The translations under genes were made by a program, and so were the position numbers. The notes under the pieces were generated by a model. It was not told the DNA's origin and ran no database searches. It worked only from the letters and a program-made list of their open reading frames with translations. Positions 53,153 through 60,889 of a stretch of DNA of 64,000 bases are shown piece by piece; position 1 is the first letter of the stretch, and each line of letters begins with the position of its first letter. The DNA comes from Wenzhouxiangella sp042310355 (lineage in GTDB: Bacteria; Pseudomonadota; Gammaproteobacteria; Xanthomonadales; Wenzhouxiangellaceae): positions 558,001 to 622,000 of the forward strand of contig NZ_JBHJMR010000001.1 of NCBI RefSeq assembly GCF_042310355.1, written 5' to 3'.

Positions 53153-53852
53153 CGCCGAATCGCCGCCCCGGCTGGTCCTGGTCCGCCACGGCCAGGCCAG
53201 CCTGGGCAGCGACGACTACGATCGATTGTCTGAACGCGGCCACCACCAGGCCCGGCGCCTTGCCGAGCGCCTGGCGGAGCGAACCGCCGGACGAACGGAT
53301 CTATGGTCGGGAACCCTCCTCAGGCACCGTCAGACTCTCGCGCCGCTGGCCGGCGGGAAGGATGCAACTGTTCGACGCACCACCGATCTCAACGAGTTTT
53401 CAACCTACGGCCTCGTCCGTGCGGCCGTGCAGCAGGCCGACCGGCTTGGCCTGGCCGTGCCGCCTCGATACCAGCTGACCGATCCCGTGGCCCATCTCGA
53501 CATCCTGCTGGCCTGGTTCCCGCAGGTGATGGCCGCCTGGCAGAGCGACGGCCTGGTCGATCCGGTGGTCGGCACCTGGGCAGCGTTTCGCCGGCGCGTG
53601 CTTCTGGCGCGCTCGTCCTGGGAGGCGGCCGTCCACGCCGGGCGCAGCGTGATCGTCGTGACCTCGGCCGGCGTGATCGCCACCGTGCTGGCCGAGCTGG
53701 GGCGCCGCGAGCTGGCCTGGCAGCGCGATCTGGCCGTGAAACTGTACAATGCGTCGGTCAGCGAGCTGGCGCTCGTCGAGGGCGCCTGGCGCATCGAGCG
53801 CTGCAATTGCACGCGTCATCTCGAATCCGGCGACTTGCGCACGCTGGCCTGA
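53127..53852 (+). CDS. Histidine phosphatase family protein
   Basis: A 241-residue phosphoglycerate mutase-like protein. The catalytic RHGQ motif is in RLVLVRHGQASLGSDDYDRLSERG. The second His position of the superfamily is replaced: VIVVTSAGVIATVLAE reads S-A-G where active members have S-H-G. Activity is therefore uncertain. The substrate is unknown. It overlaps msrA by 26 bp and precedes an SDR gene. Confidence 0.8.
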   Translation: MAAAAQSPDAESPPRLVLVRHGQASLGSDDYDRLSERGHHQARRLAERLAERTAGRTDLWSGTLLRHRQTLAPLAGGKDATVRRTTDLNEFSTYGLVRAAVQQADRLGLAVPPRYQLTDPVAHLDILLAWFPQVMAAWQSDGLVDPVVGTWAAFRRRVLLARSSWEAAVHAGRSVIVVTSAGVIATVLAELGRRELAWQRDLAVKLYNASVSELALVEGAWRIERCNCTRHLESGDLRTLA

Positions 53853-53880
53853 GCCGTCACCAACGAGGGGAAGCAAACCC

Positions 53881-54639
53881 ATGAGCGAGTCGAAGGTCGC
53901 GATCATTACCGGTTCGAGCCGGGGCATCGGACGCGCCGCAGCGCGACTCCTGGCCCGGCGCGGATGGGCCGTGGTCATTTCCAGTCGCAACCAGGACAGC
54001 TGCGAGTCGGTCGCCGAGGCCATTCGGGGTGAAGGCGGCGATGCCCTGGCCGTGGCCTGCCATATCGGTCGCGAGGAAGAACTGCAGGCGCTTGTCGACA
54101 AGACTGTCGCCCACTACGGCCGCCTGGACGCGGTCGTCATGAACGCCGCCAGCAATCCGGTCTACGGGCCTTCCGACAACGTCGATCTCGAAGCCTTCGA
54201 TGTAATCATGCACAACAATGTCTACGGCTCGATGCGGCTGGCGCACCTGAGCCGGCCGCACCTGGCCCGGGCCGGGACCGCCGCCGTGGTACTGGTTTCC
54301 TCCATCGCCGGGCAGTTCGGCAACAAGCTGATCGGCGCCTACGGCCTTTCCAAGGCGGCCGAGAACCAGCTGGTGCGCAATCTGTCTCTCGAGCTCGGTC
54401 CCGACGGCATTCGCGTCAACGCGGTCGCGCCCGGGCTGGTCAAGACCGATTTCGCCCAGGCCCTGCTGGAAAATGAGCGCATGGTCAAGTATTTTGAAAC
54501 GACCACGCCGCTGAGGCGGCTGGCCGAGCCGGACGATATCGGCCGCGTCATCGCCTTTCTGGTCGGGGAAGATTCCGGCTGGCTGTCGGGGCAGGTAATC
54601 ACTGCCGACGGCGGCCTGTCGGTGACCGGCGGATTCTAG
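53881..54639 (+). CDS. Short-chain dehydrogenase/reductase
   Basis: A 252-residue classical SDR. It has cofactor motif TGSSRGIGRA, NAAS at ~90, the catalytic Ser (VLVSSIAGQ), Tyr and Lys (YGLSKAAE), and the C-terminal LSGQVITADGGLSVTGGF. Arg after the glycine motif (SSRN) suggests NADP. The substrate cannot be read from the sequence. GAGGGGAAG precedes the ATG. Confidence 0.88.
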   Translation: MSESKVAIITGSSRGIGRAAARLLARRGWAVVISSRNQDSCESVAEAIRGEGGDALAVACHIGREEELQALVDKTVAHYGRLDAVVMNAASNPVYGPSDNVDLEAFDVIMHNNVYGSMRLAHLSRPHLARAGTAAVVLVSSIAGQFGNKLIGAYGLSKAAENQLVRNLSLELGPDGIRVNAVAPGLVKTDFAQALLENERMVKYFETTTPLRRLAEPDDIGRVIAFLVGEDSGWLSGQVITADGGLSVTGGF

Positions 54640-54665
54640 TCGGCGGATTTCAGGATGAGGGCAGG

Positions 54666-55280
54666 ATGACCGGGATCATGAAGGGACTCAATAGCGCGAT
54701 CTTGCTGGCGGCGCTGGCGCTGGTACTGGCAGCCTCGGATGCCGCGGCACAGGTCTACACCTATACCGACGAAAACGGCGTGACGGTCTATACCGACCGC
54801 AAGCCCGACAGCAACCGCTACCGGGTACACAACCTGGGCTGCTACGGCACCTGCCGGAAGGGCGTGGACTGGCAGAGAACACCGCTCGAGCCGAGCGCCT
54901 TCGACGCCGAGATCCAGGCGGCCAGCGATATTTTCGGCGTCGACAAGGCCCTGGTGCGGGCCATCATGCACGCCGAGTCCTGGTTCGAGCCCGAGGCGGT
55001 CTCGCACGCCGGTGCGCAGGGCCTGATGCAGCTGATGCCGGCCACCCAGCGCCGCTTCGGCGTCGCCAATCCCTTCGATCCGCTCGACAACATCACCGCC
55101 GGCGTGGCCTACCTGGCCTGGCTGGACGAGCAGTTTGGCGGCGACCTGGAGCGGATCATTGCCGCCTACAACGCCGGCGAGAACGCGGTTCGCCGCCACG
55201 ACGGCATCCCGCCGTACCCGGAAACCCGCGAGTACGTTCGCCGCGTCAACATCCTCTATCGCCGCTACCGCAGTTCCTGA
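54666..55280 (+). CDS. Lytic transglycosylase with DUF4124-like N-terminus
   Basis: A 204-residue secreted protein: signal peptide (residues 1-28), a short DUF4124-like segment (VYTYTDENGVTVYTDRKP), then an SLT domain with catalytic Glu104 in MHAESWFEPEAVSHAGAQGLMQLMPAT and the AYNAGENAV motif. It would cleave peptidoglycan glycan strands. Two in-frame starts (54666, 54678) are possible. Its 3' end overlaps the convergent histidine kinase by 16 bp. Confidence 0.9.
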   Translation: MTGIMKGLNSAILLAALALVLAASDAAAQVYTYTDENGVTVYTDRKPDSNRYRVHNLGCYGTCRKGVDWQRTPLEPSAFDAEIQAASDIFGVDKALVRAIMHAESWFEPEAVSHAGAQGLMQLMPATQRRFGVANPFDPLDNITAGVAYLAWLDEQFGGDLERIIAAYNAGENAVRRHDGIPPYPETREYVRRVNILYRRYRSS

Positions 55281-57244
55281 TTCCCGAGTTTTTCGAAGTC
55301 CACCTGGAAACGAACGCCGCCGGGCCGGTCGATGGCCCGGGCCCGACCCCCGTGGCGCGCGGCGATCAGGCGCACGATATGCAGGCCCAGCCCAAGGTGG
55401 GCGCCGCCGGTTCGCGTCGAAACCATGGATTCGAACAGGCGTTCGGAGCGGCCCTCCGGAAGGCCCGGGCCCGGATTGTCCACCTGCAGTGAGACCGTCG
55501 AACCCTGCGGTACGACGCGTAGCGTGACGCGGCTGCCCGCCGGGCTGAAGTCGACCGCGTTTTCCACCAGTTTGTCGAGCAACTGGGCCAGCTGCTCCGC
55601 CGATCCGGCGATCCGGGCACTACCACGCCTGGGTACGACCGCGCTGAAGCGATGTTGCGAGAAAGTCTCGCGACAGCCCGCGGCATAGCCCTCGACGAGC
55701 TCGCCGAGATCCAGCTCGACCAGGGGCTCGTCCGCCAGGCTTTCCTCGACGCGGGCGGCCTGGCTCATGGCCTGGAACATCGCCTGCAGGCGCAGGCAGC
55801 CTTCTTCGGCGCGCCGCCGGTAGCGCGCTCTCGATGCCTCGTCGTCGACTTCCGCCAGGTTGTCCAGCGACGAGCGGATCATGGCCAGCGGCGTGCGCAG
55901 TTCGTGCGAAAGCTTGCCGGCCAGGGTCTGGAGGTAGTCCTGGTGCTGGCGCTGGCGCGCCACCAGGTCGGACAGGCTGCGGCCGAGGTCGGCGATCTCG
56001 TCGCTGCCGCCGGGCGCCGGTAACTCGCCCCGAACCCGACCGTCCTCGCCGATGGCCGACTCGGCTGCATCGCTCAAGCGCCGGATGCGGTTCGACAGCC
56101 GGGCGGCGTAGCCAACCAGTACCGCGGTCACGATCAGCATGGCCGCCAGTCCGAACACGAACAACTGCAGCAGCGACCGATAGGCGCCGGCCATGAAGCG
56201 GTCGGCCGGGCGCTCGATGACAACATGACCGACCATCTTGCCGTCGCGCATGATCGGCGCCCCGGCGCTGATCACGAAACCGTCGCCGGCGGCAAGCTGG
56301 TACCAGTTGGCGGTCGGTTCCCGGCCCAGCTCGCCGTCATCGAGGCGGTCGAGATCGGGGTCGCGACGGGGCGAGGCGGCCGGCAGCACGCCGAGCAGGC
56401 GCGCCGCGGTGGTGGCGAGCAGCCAGGCGGCCTCGTCGCCCTGGCCCCGGTCGGGCAAGCGCGTGTCGCCGGCGCGCGCCAGTATCCAGGCGTCCGGACC
56501 GATGACCCAGCCGCGCGTACGGTCCGGCAGCAGGGCGGCCAGCCGCTGGGCCAGTTCGGGCGACGGGCGAATCAGCGCTTGCGGTCGTTCGGTGGCATGT
56601 CGCGTGCCTGATGCGGGCTCGCCGCTTCGGCCAAAATCGATGACGCGGATCCCCAGTTCGGAAACGCGGGCCGGCGACTCAAGCGCGATTTCCAGGGCCC
56701 ATCCCGCTTCCCGCGGTTGCAGCGCGGCCTGGACCCGGGGCCAGCCCGCCTCGCCGCGGGTGGAGAACCAGCCCGGCGCCATCGGTGCCAGCGTGACCCG
56801 ACTGCTTCCTTCGGACGTCACGAGTTCGAGTTCGACCCGATCGCCGGACCCTTCGCCGGGGCGGGTCAGGACGAGGTCGGACCCGTCGACCTCGACGAGG
56901 ACATGAAGCCGGTCGCGGTGCTCGGCCAGCGCAACGCGGGCCCGGGATGCGCCCGGGTCGGAGGTCGGCAGCACCCGGGCTTGCTCCAGCCAGGGGGTCC
57001 AGTCATTCGAATGGCCGTCGACCACGAACGCGCTTTCGGCGGTGTGGACATAGAAACCCGAGTCCGTCGGCAGCGCCGCGGGCAGACCCGCCAGCTCGTC
57101 GGCGACCGACCGGGCGGTATCGATCAGGGCCTGCTGGTAGCTGTCGCGAAGGGATGATTCCAGCGATCGGACCATTTGCCAGCCGGCCAGGGGCAGGCTC
57201 AGCACCAGGGCCGAGACAAGCGCCAGTCGCGGGCCGAGTTTCAC
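55265..57244 (-). CDS. Sensor histidine kinase of the dedicated sortase system
   Basis: A 659-residue kinase matching the proteobacterial dedicated-sortase histidine kinase type. An N-terminal membrane anchor (about 5-25) is followed by a ~330-residue periplasmic sensor with a carbohydrate-binding-like part (HSNDWTPWLEQARVL, VALAEHRDRLHVLVEVDGSDL). A second membrane helix lies at ~365-390. HAMP, H-box LSHELRTPLAMIRSSLDNL, N-box LDKLVENAVDFSPAG and G-box LGLGLHIVRLIAARHGG follow. It overlaps its regulator by 4 bp (ATGA). Confidence 0.9.
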   Translation of the reverse strand: MKLGPRLALVSALVLSLPLAGWQMVRSLESSLRDSYQQALIDTARSVADELAGLPAALPTDSGFYVHTAESAFVVDGHSNDWTPWLEQARVLPTSDPGASRARVALAEHRDRLHVLVEVDGSDLVLTRPGEGSGDRVELELVTSEGSSRVTLAPMAPGWFSTRGEAGWPRVQAALQPREAGWALEIALESPARVSELGIRVIDFGRSGEPASGTRHATERPQALIRPSPELAQRLAALLPDRTRGWVIGPDAWILARAGDTRLPDRGQGDEAAWLLATTAARLLGVLPAASPRRDPDLDRLDDGELGREPTANWYQLAAGDGFVISAGAPIMRDGKMVGHVVIERPADRFMAGAYRSLLQLFVFGLAAMLIVTAVLVGYAARLSNRIRRLSDAAESAIGEDGRVRGELPAPGGSDEIADLGRSLSDLVARQRQHQDYLQTLAGKLSHELRTPLAMIRSSLDNLAEVDDEASRARYRRRAEEGCLRLQAMFQAMSQAARVEESLADEPLVELDLGELVEGYAAGCRETFSQHRFSAVVPRRGSARIAGSAEQLAQLLDKLVENAVDFSPAGSRVTLRVVPQGSTVSLQVDNPGPGLPEGRSERLFESMVSTRTGGAHLGLGLHIVRLIAARHGGRARAIDRPGGVRFQVDFEKLGNQELR

Positions 57245-57948
57245 GCCGGTCCCGTGTCCGCCTGCCAGCGGTAGCCGGCGCCGTGGACGGTCTCGAGCCG
57301 GTCGAAGGCGGGGTCGAGCGCTTCGAACTTGCGGCGGATGCGCTTGATATGCGAAGTCACCGTCGATTCATCGACCAGCAGGCTGGCGGCCTCCATCAAG
57401 CGCCGGCGGGCCTTGACGTGGCCGGGGCGCTCAAGCAGGCAGTGCACCATCCAGAACTCGGTCACCGTCAGGGCGACGGCCTGTCGCTTCCAGCGCACCT
57501 GCATCGTGTCCGGCTCGAGCTCGACCGAGCCGACGCGCAGCGGAGCGTCGCGTCGCCGCGGTTCGCGCACCGCCTCGATGCGCCTGAACAGCGCGAGAAT
57601 TCGCGCCAGCAGGTGCTGGTTGGAGATGTCCTTGGTCAGGTAATCGTCGGCGCCCAGGCGCAGGCCGGAGACGGCGTCGAGGTCGCTGTCGCGGGCAGTC
57701 AGGAAGATGATCGGAAGACCGGCCGAACGCTGGCGCAGGGCGCGGCAAAGCTCGAAGCCGCCTTCGGGCTCGTCTCCCAGGCCGACATCGATGATCACCA
57801 GGTCGGGCAGGGGGCCGGCCAGGGCCGATTCGGCCTCGCCCCGGCTGGCGTATCCGCGCGTGGCGAAACCGTAGCGCTCCAGGGCCTCGCGGTAGTTGTC
57901 GCGCAGGCTGTCTTCGTCTTCGACGATGGCAATGACTCGCTGGCTCAT
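57241..57948 (-). CDS. Response regulator of the dedicated sortase system
   Basis: A 235-residue OmpR-type regulator. The receiver has VEDEDSLRDNY, the phosphoacceptor Asp in VIIDVGLGDEPEGG, and a Lys in YLTKDISN. The DNA-binding winged helix is residues ~135-230 (VTEFWMVHCLLERPGHVKARRRLMEAA, TVTSHIKRIRRKFEALDPAFDRLETVHGAGYRW). The gene is divergent from the sortase target gene; their 150-bp gap (57949-58098) is the likely binding region. The ATG at 57948 begins the receiver. Confidence 0.9.
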   Translation of the reverse strand: MSQRVIAIVEDEDSLRDNYREALERYGFATRGYASRGEAESALAGPLPDLVIIDVGLGDEPEGGFELCRALRQRSAGLPIIFLTARDSDLDAVSGLRLGADDYLTKDISNQHLLARILALFRRIEAVREPRRRDAPLRVGSVELEPDTMQVRWKRQAVALTVTEFWMVHCLLERPGHVKARRRLMEAASLLVDESTVTSHIKRIRRKFEALDPAFDRLETVHGAGYRWQADTGPA

Positions 57949-58098
57949 ACGCGTGTTTTCCGGAAACGGTCCGCCCCGGCCGGGGTGGCTGCCACAAGTT
58001 TGCCACATTCGATCAGAACTTCGACATTGGCGGGCGGCTTCCTCGCCATGTCGGCGCGCTGTAATGGCGCGCATCGATCACACGAGGAGTTCGTTCCC

Positions 58099-60048
58099 AT
58101 GACGCGTCTGTTTCTATTCGGCCTGATGGTCTTGTGCGCTCCGGCGCTTGCCGCCGGACCCGAATCCGGACTGTGGCTCGAGCAGCGGGAGGCCGGCAGC
58201 GGCCAGGCCGCGCTGGCGCTGGCGACCGAGGTCGATATCCAGGTCACCGGCACCGTTGCGATGGTGGAAGTTCGCCAGAAGTTCTTCAACCAGACCGGCG
58301 ACTGGGCGGAGGGCCGCTACCGGTTTCCGCTGCCGGAGCGGGCTGCCGTCGAGCAGCTGCAGATTCGCCTCGGCCAGCGGCTGATCGAGGGCGAGATCCA
58401 GGAGAAGCAACAGGCCCGGGCCACTTACGCCGCCGCACGGGACCAGGGTCAGATCGCCGGACTCGTCGAGCGTGACCAGGGCAACCTGTTCGCCACCAGC
58501 GTGGCCAACATCCCGCCGGGGGAGATGGTCGAGATCCGCGTCGGTTTCACCCAGGCGGTGGCCTACGAGCACGGCCAGTTCAGGCTCGAGTTTCCGACCA
58601 CTACGGCGCCGAGGTTTCGGGGCGCCGGCGGTCTCGAGCGCTCCGTTCGCGAGCAGCTTGAATCCGCGCTCGAGGGTGGTTTGCCGCAGCGCCCCGTGGA
58701 GCTGACCGTCGACCTGCGCCCGGGGCTCGAGCTGAGCGCGATCCGCTCGACCCATCACGCCATCGAGACCGAGGATCTGGGCAGCGACTGGCTGGTCACC
58801 CTGGCCGACGGCGCCGACTGGTCGGGCCGCGACTTCGAACTGGTCTGGGAGCCCGAAGACAGCGGCCAGGCGGCCACCGCGGCCTTTGCCGAGTCCTTCG
58901 GCGGGCGCGAGCACGTCATGCTGACCCTGGTGCCGCCCCAGGCCTTCGAGGCGGATCGAACGCCGCGCGAAGTCGTCCTCGTCATCGACAGTTCCGGGTC
59001 GATGTCGAACGAGCCCATCGTCCAGGCCCGCGAGTCGCTGCACTACGCCCTGGCCAGCCTCGAGCCCGGTGATCGATTCAACGTCATCGAATTCGACCAC
59101 CAGGCCCGCTCGCTCTACCGCCAGCCGGTGGCCTTTACCGAAGAGCGCCACGTCGAGGCGGCGCAATGGGTCGACGCACTGGCGGCCGGCGGCGGCACGG
59201 ACATGGGCCCCCCGCTGGCCCTGGCCCTGGACGCGCCGCCGGCCGAGGGGTACCTGCGCCAGGTCGTCTTCATCACCGACGGCATGGTGAGCAATGAGCA
59301 GGAACTGCTCGAGCGCGCCCGGGCCGACCTCAACGAAAGCCGCCTGTTCACCGTCGGCATCGGACACGGCGTCAACGGCGGATTCCTGCGCCGGCTGGCG
59401 ACCGCCGGGCGCGGCAGCTACACGGCCATCGCCGAGACATCCCTGATCGCCGAGCGCATGAGCGAGCTGGTGCTGCAGCTCGAAAGCCCGGTTATCCACG
59501 ACATCGAGGTGGTCTGGCCCCATCCGGTCGAGTTCTATCCCGAGACCCTTCCCGACCTGTACGTCGGCCAGCCGCTGAGCGTCATCGCCCGCACCGACCG
59601 ACTCAGCGGGGACGTGATCGTGCGCGGCACCAGCAACGGCCAATACTTCGAGCGCGTCCTGCCGTTGGAGGATTTCCAGCCGGCGCCGGGTGTGGCCAGC
59701 CAGTGGGCGCGCTCGCGAATCGAGGCGCTGGAGCACCGTATCGTGCCGCCCGGTGAAGCGCAGCTGATCGACTCCGAAGTGCTGGATACGGCGCTGGAGT
59801 ACTCCCTGGTCAGCTCCCAGACCAGCCTGGTGGCGGTCGACCGCACGCCGCAGCGCAGCCGCGCCGAAGCGCTGCGCCGCTTCGGCCTGGAAACCAGCCC
59901 GGCCCACGGCCGCGCCGGCAGCCTGCAGGCCATGCCCGCGACCGATGCCGGCAGCTTCTCGTCGGCGCTGCGGGGTGGGGTGGCCCTGCTGCTGGTCCTG
60001 CTGCTGCTTTTCCAGCGCCGCATCAATCGTGACACGGACGCGTCCTGA
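58099..60048 (+). CDS. Sortase target protein with VIT and vWA domains
   Basis: A 649-residue marine proteobacterial sortase target. A signal peptide (residues 1-19) is followed by a VIT domain (40-160, with FFNQTGDWAEGRYRFPLPERAAV). A vWA domain lies at about 290-460, with an intact MIDAS: DSSGSMS, TDMG and TDG. A beta-rich region precedes the C-terminal sorting signal: MPATDAG, a hydrophobic helix (LRGGVALLLVLLLLF) and RRINRD. The sortase gene starts at the last base of its stop. The MPATDAG motif differs from a standard LPxTG. Confidence 0.92.
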   Translation: MTRLFLFGLMVLCAPALAAGPESGLWLEQREAGSGQAALALATEVDIQVTGTVAMVEVRQKFFNQTGDWAEGRYRFPLPERAAVEQLQIRLGQRLIEGEIQEKQQARATYAAARDQGQIAGLVERDQGNLFATSVANIPPGEMVEIRVGFTQAVAYEHGQFRLEFPTTTAPRFRGAGGLERSVREQLESALEGGLPQRPVELTVDLRPGLELSAIRSTHHAIETEDLGSDWLVTLADGADWSGRDFELVWEPEDSGQAATAAFAESFGGREHVMLTLVPPQAFEADRTPREVVLVIDSSGSMSNEPIVQARESLHYALASLEPGDRFNVIEFDHQARSLYRQPVAFTEERHVEAAQWVDALAAGGGTDMGPPLALALDAPPAEGYLRQVVFITDGMVSNEQELLERARADLNESRLFTVGIGHGVNGGFLRRLATAGRGSYTAIAETSLIAERMSELVLQLESPVIHDIEVVWPHPVEFYPETLPDLYVGQPLSVIARTDRLSGDVIVRGTSNGQYFERVLPLEDFQPAPGVASQWARSRIEALEHRIVPPGEAQLIDSEVLDTALEYSLVSSQTSLVAVDRTPQRSRAEALRRFGLETSPAHGRAGSLQAMPATDAGSFSSALRGGVALLLVLLLLFQRRINRDTDAS

Positions 60049-60611
60049 TGCGTCGCTTCTTGATCCTGTCCCTGTCGCTGGCGGCCGTGTGGCAGCTGGG
60101 TTCGGCCGGCTGGATCCAGGCCAAGGCCGGGCTCGGCCAGTGGCTGCTCGAGCGGGCGTGGCTGCAGACGGTCGAGGCCGAAGAAGCGGTCGAGCCCTGG
60201 CCGGGGGCGGTCAGCCACCCGGTCGCACGCTTGCGCATGCCGCGATTGTCGATCGATCACCTGGTGCTCGACGGTCTGGACACGCCCGTGATGGCCTGGG
60301 GGCCGGGCATGGCCGTGGGCGAGGGCGGGCACCACGTGCTCGCCGCCCATCGCGACACGCACTTCTCCTTTCTGCGCGCCGTGGAAATCGGCGACCGTTT
60401 CGAGCTGACCGATGCCCGGGGGCAGGGCCAGTGGTGGCGGGTCGAGGCGATCCGGGTCGTCGATGCCCGCGAAACCGAAATCGACCTCGACAGGCCAGGA
60501 AACGCCATGACCCTGATCACCTGCTATCCATTCGATGCGCCGGTGGCGGGCGGGCCGGAGCGCCTGGTCGTCAGCCTGGACCCACTCTCCGAGGAGGAAG
60601 CAAGCCCATGA
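60048..60611 (+). CDS. Class GN sortase
   Basis: A 187-residue sortase of the marine/proteobacterial type. A membrane anchor (about 5-24) precedes the sortase fold (MPRLSIDHLVLDG, MAWGPGMAVGEGGHHVLAAHRDTHF). Catalytic residues are His101, Cys159 (LITCYPFD) and Arg172 (PERLVV). It should cleave and attach the C-terminal signal of the target upstream. It overlaps the target by one base. Confidence 0.95.
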   Translation: MRRFLILSLSLAAVWQLGSAGWIQAKAGLGQWLLERAWLQTVEAEEAVEPWPGAVSHPVARLRMPRLSIDHLVLDGLDTPVMAWGPGMAVGEGGHHVLAAHRDTHFSFLRAVEIGDRFELTDARGQGQWWRVEAIRVVDARETEIDLDRPGNAMTLITCYPFDAPVAGGPERLVVSLDPLSEEEASP

Positions 60612-60889
60612 CGACGCTATGCATCGACGAACTTCCGCGGCGGCTCAAGGAACGCTGGGGCTGGCCTGCGGGCGCCGACCACGTGCCGCGACCGGCTCGG
60701 CCGCAGTTGTGGTCGGTTCGGATCGGCGCCGGCCACGTATATACTGCAGGGCCAGTTCCGCCCCAATGCCGCGATGTCTGCAGCCTCATCACGATCGCCG
60801 TTCCTGTCGTGTTTCCCGTTCGCCGGAGTTCGGCATCGGGCGGCTGTACTGATGCTGACTGCCGCGCTGTCGACGGGCGCGCTGGCTGA
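60608..60889 (+). CDS. Doubtful small ORF after the sortase
   Basis: A 93-codon frame starts at an ATG overlapping the sortase stop (ATGA). The first ~30 residues look protein-like (TTLCIDELPRRLKERWGWPAG), but the rest overlaps the sensor kinase gene by 116 bp in another frame and is Arg/Ser/Cys-rich. It may be a short gene, a remnant or a chance frame; I favour chance or remnant. Confidence 0.2.
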   Translation: MTTLCIDELPRRLKERWGWPAGADHVPRPARPQLWSVRIGAGHVYTAGPVPPQCRDVCSLITIAVPVVFPVRRSSASGGCTDADCRAVDGRAG

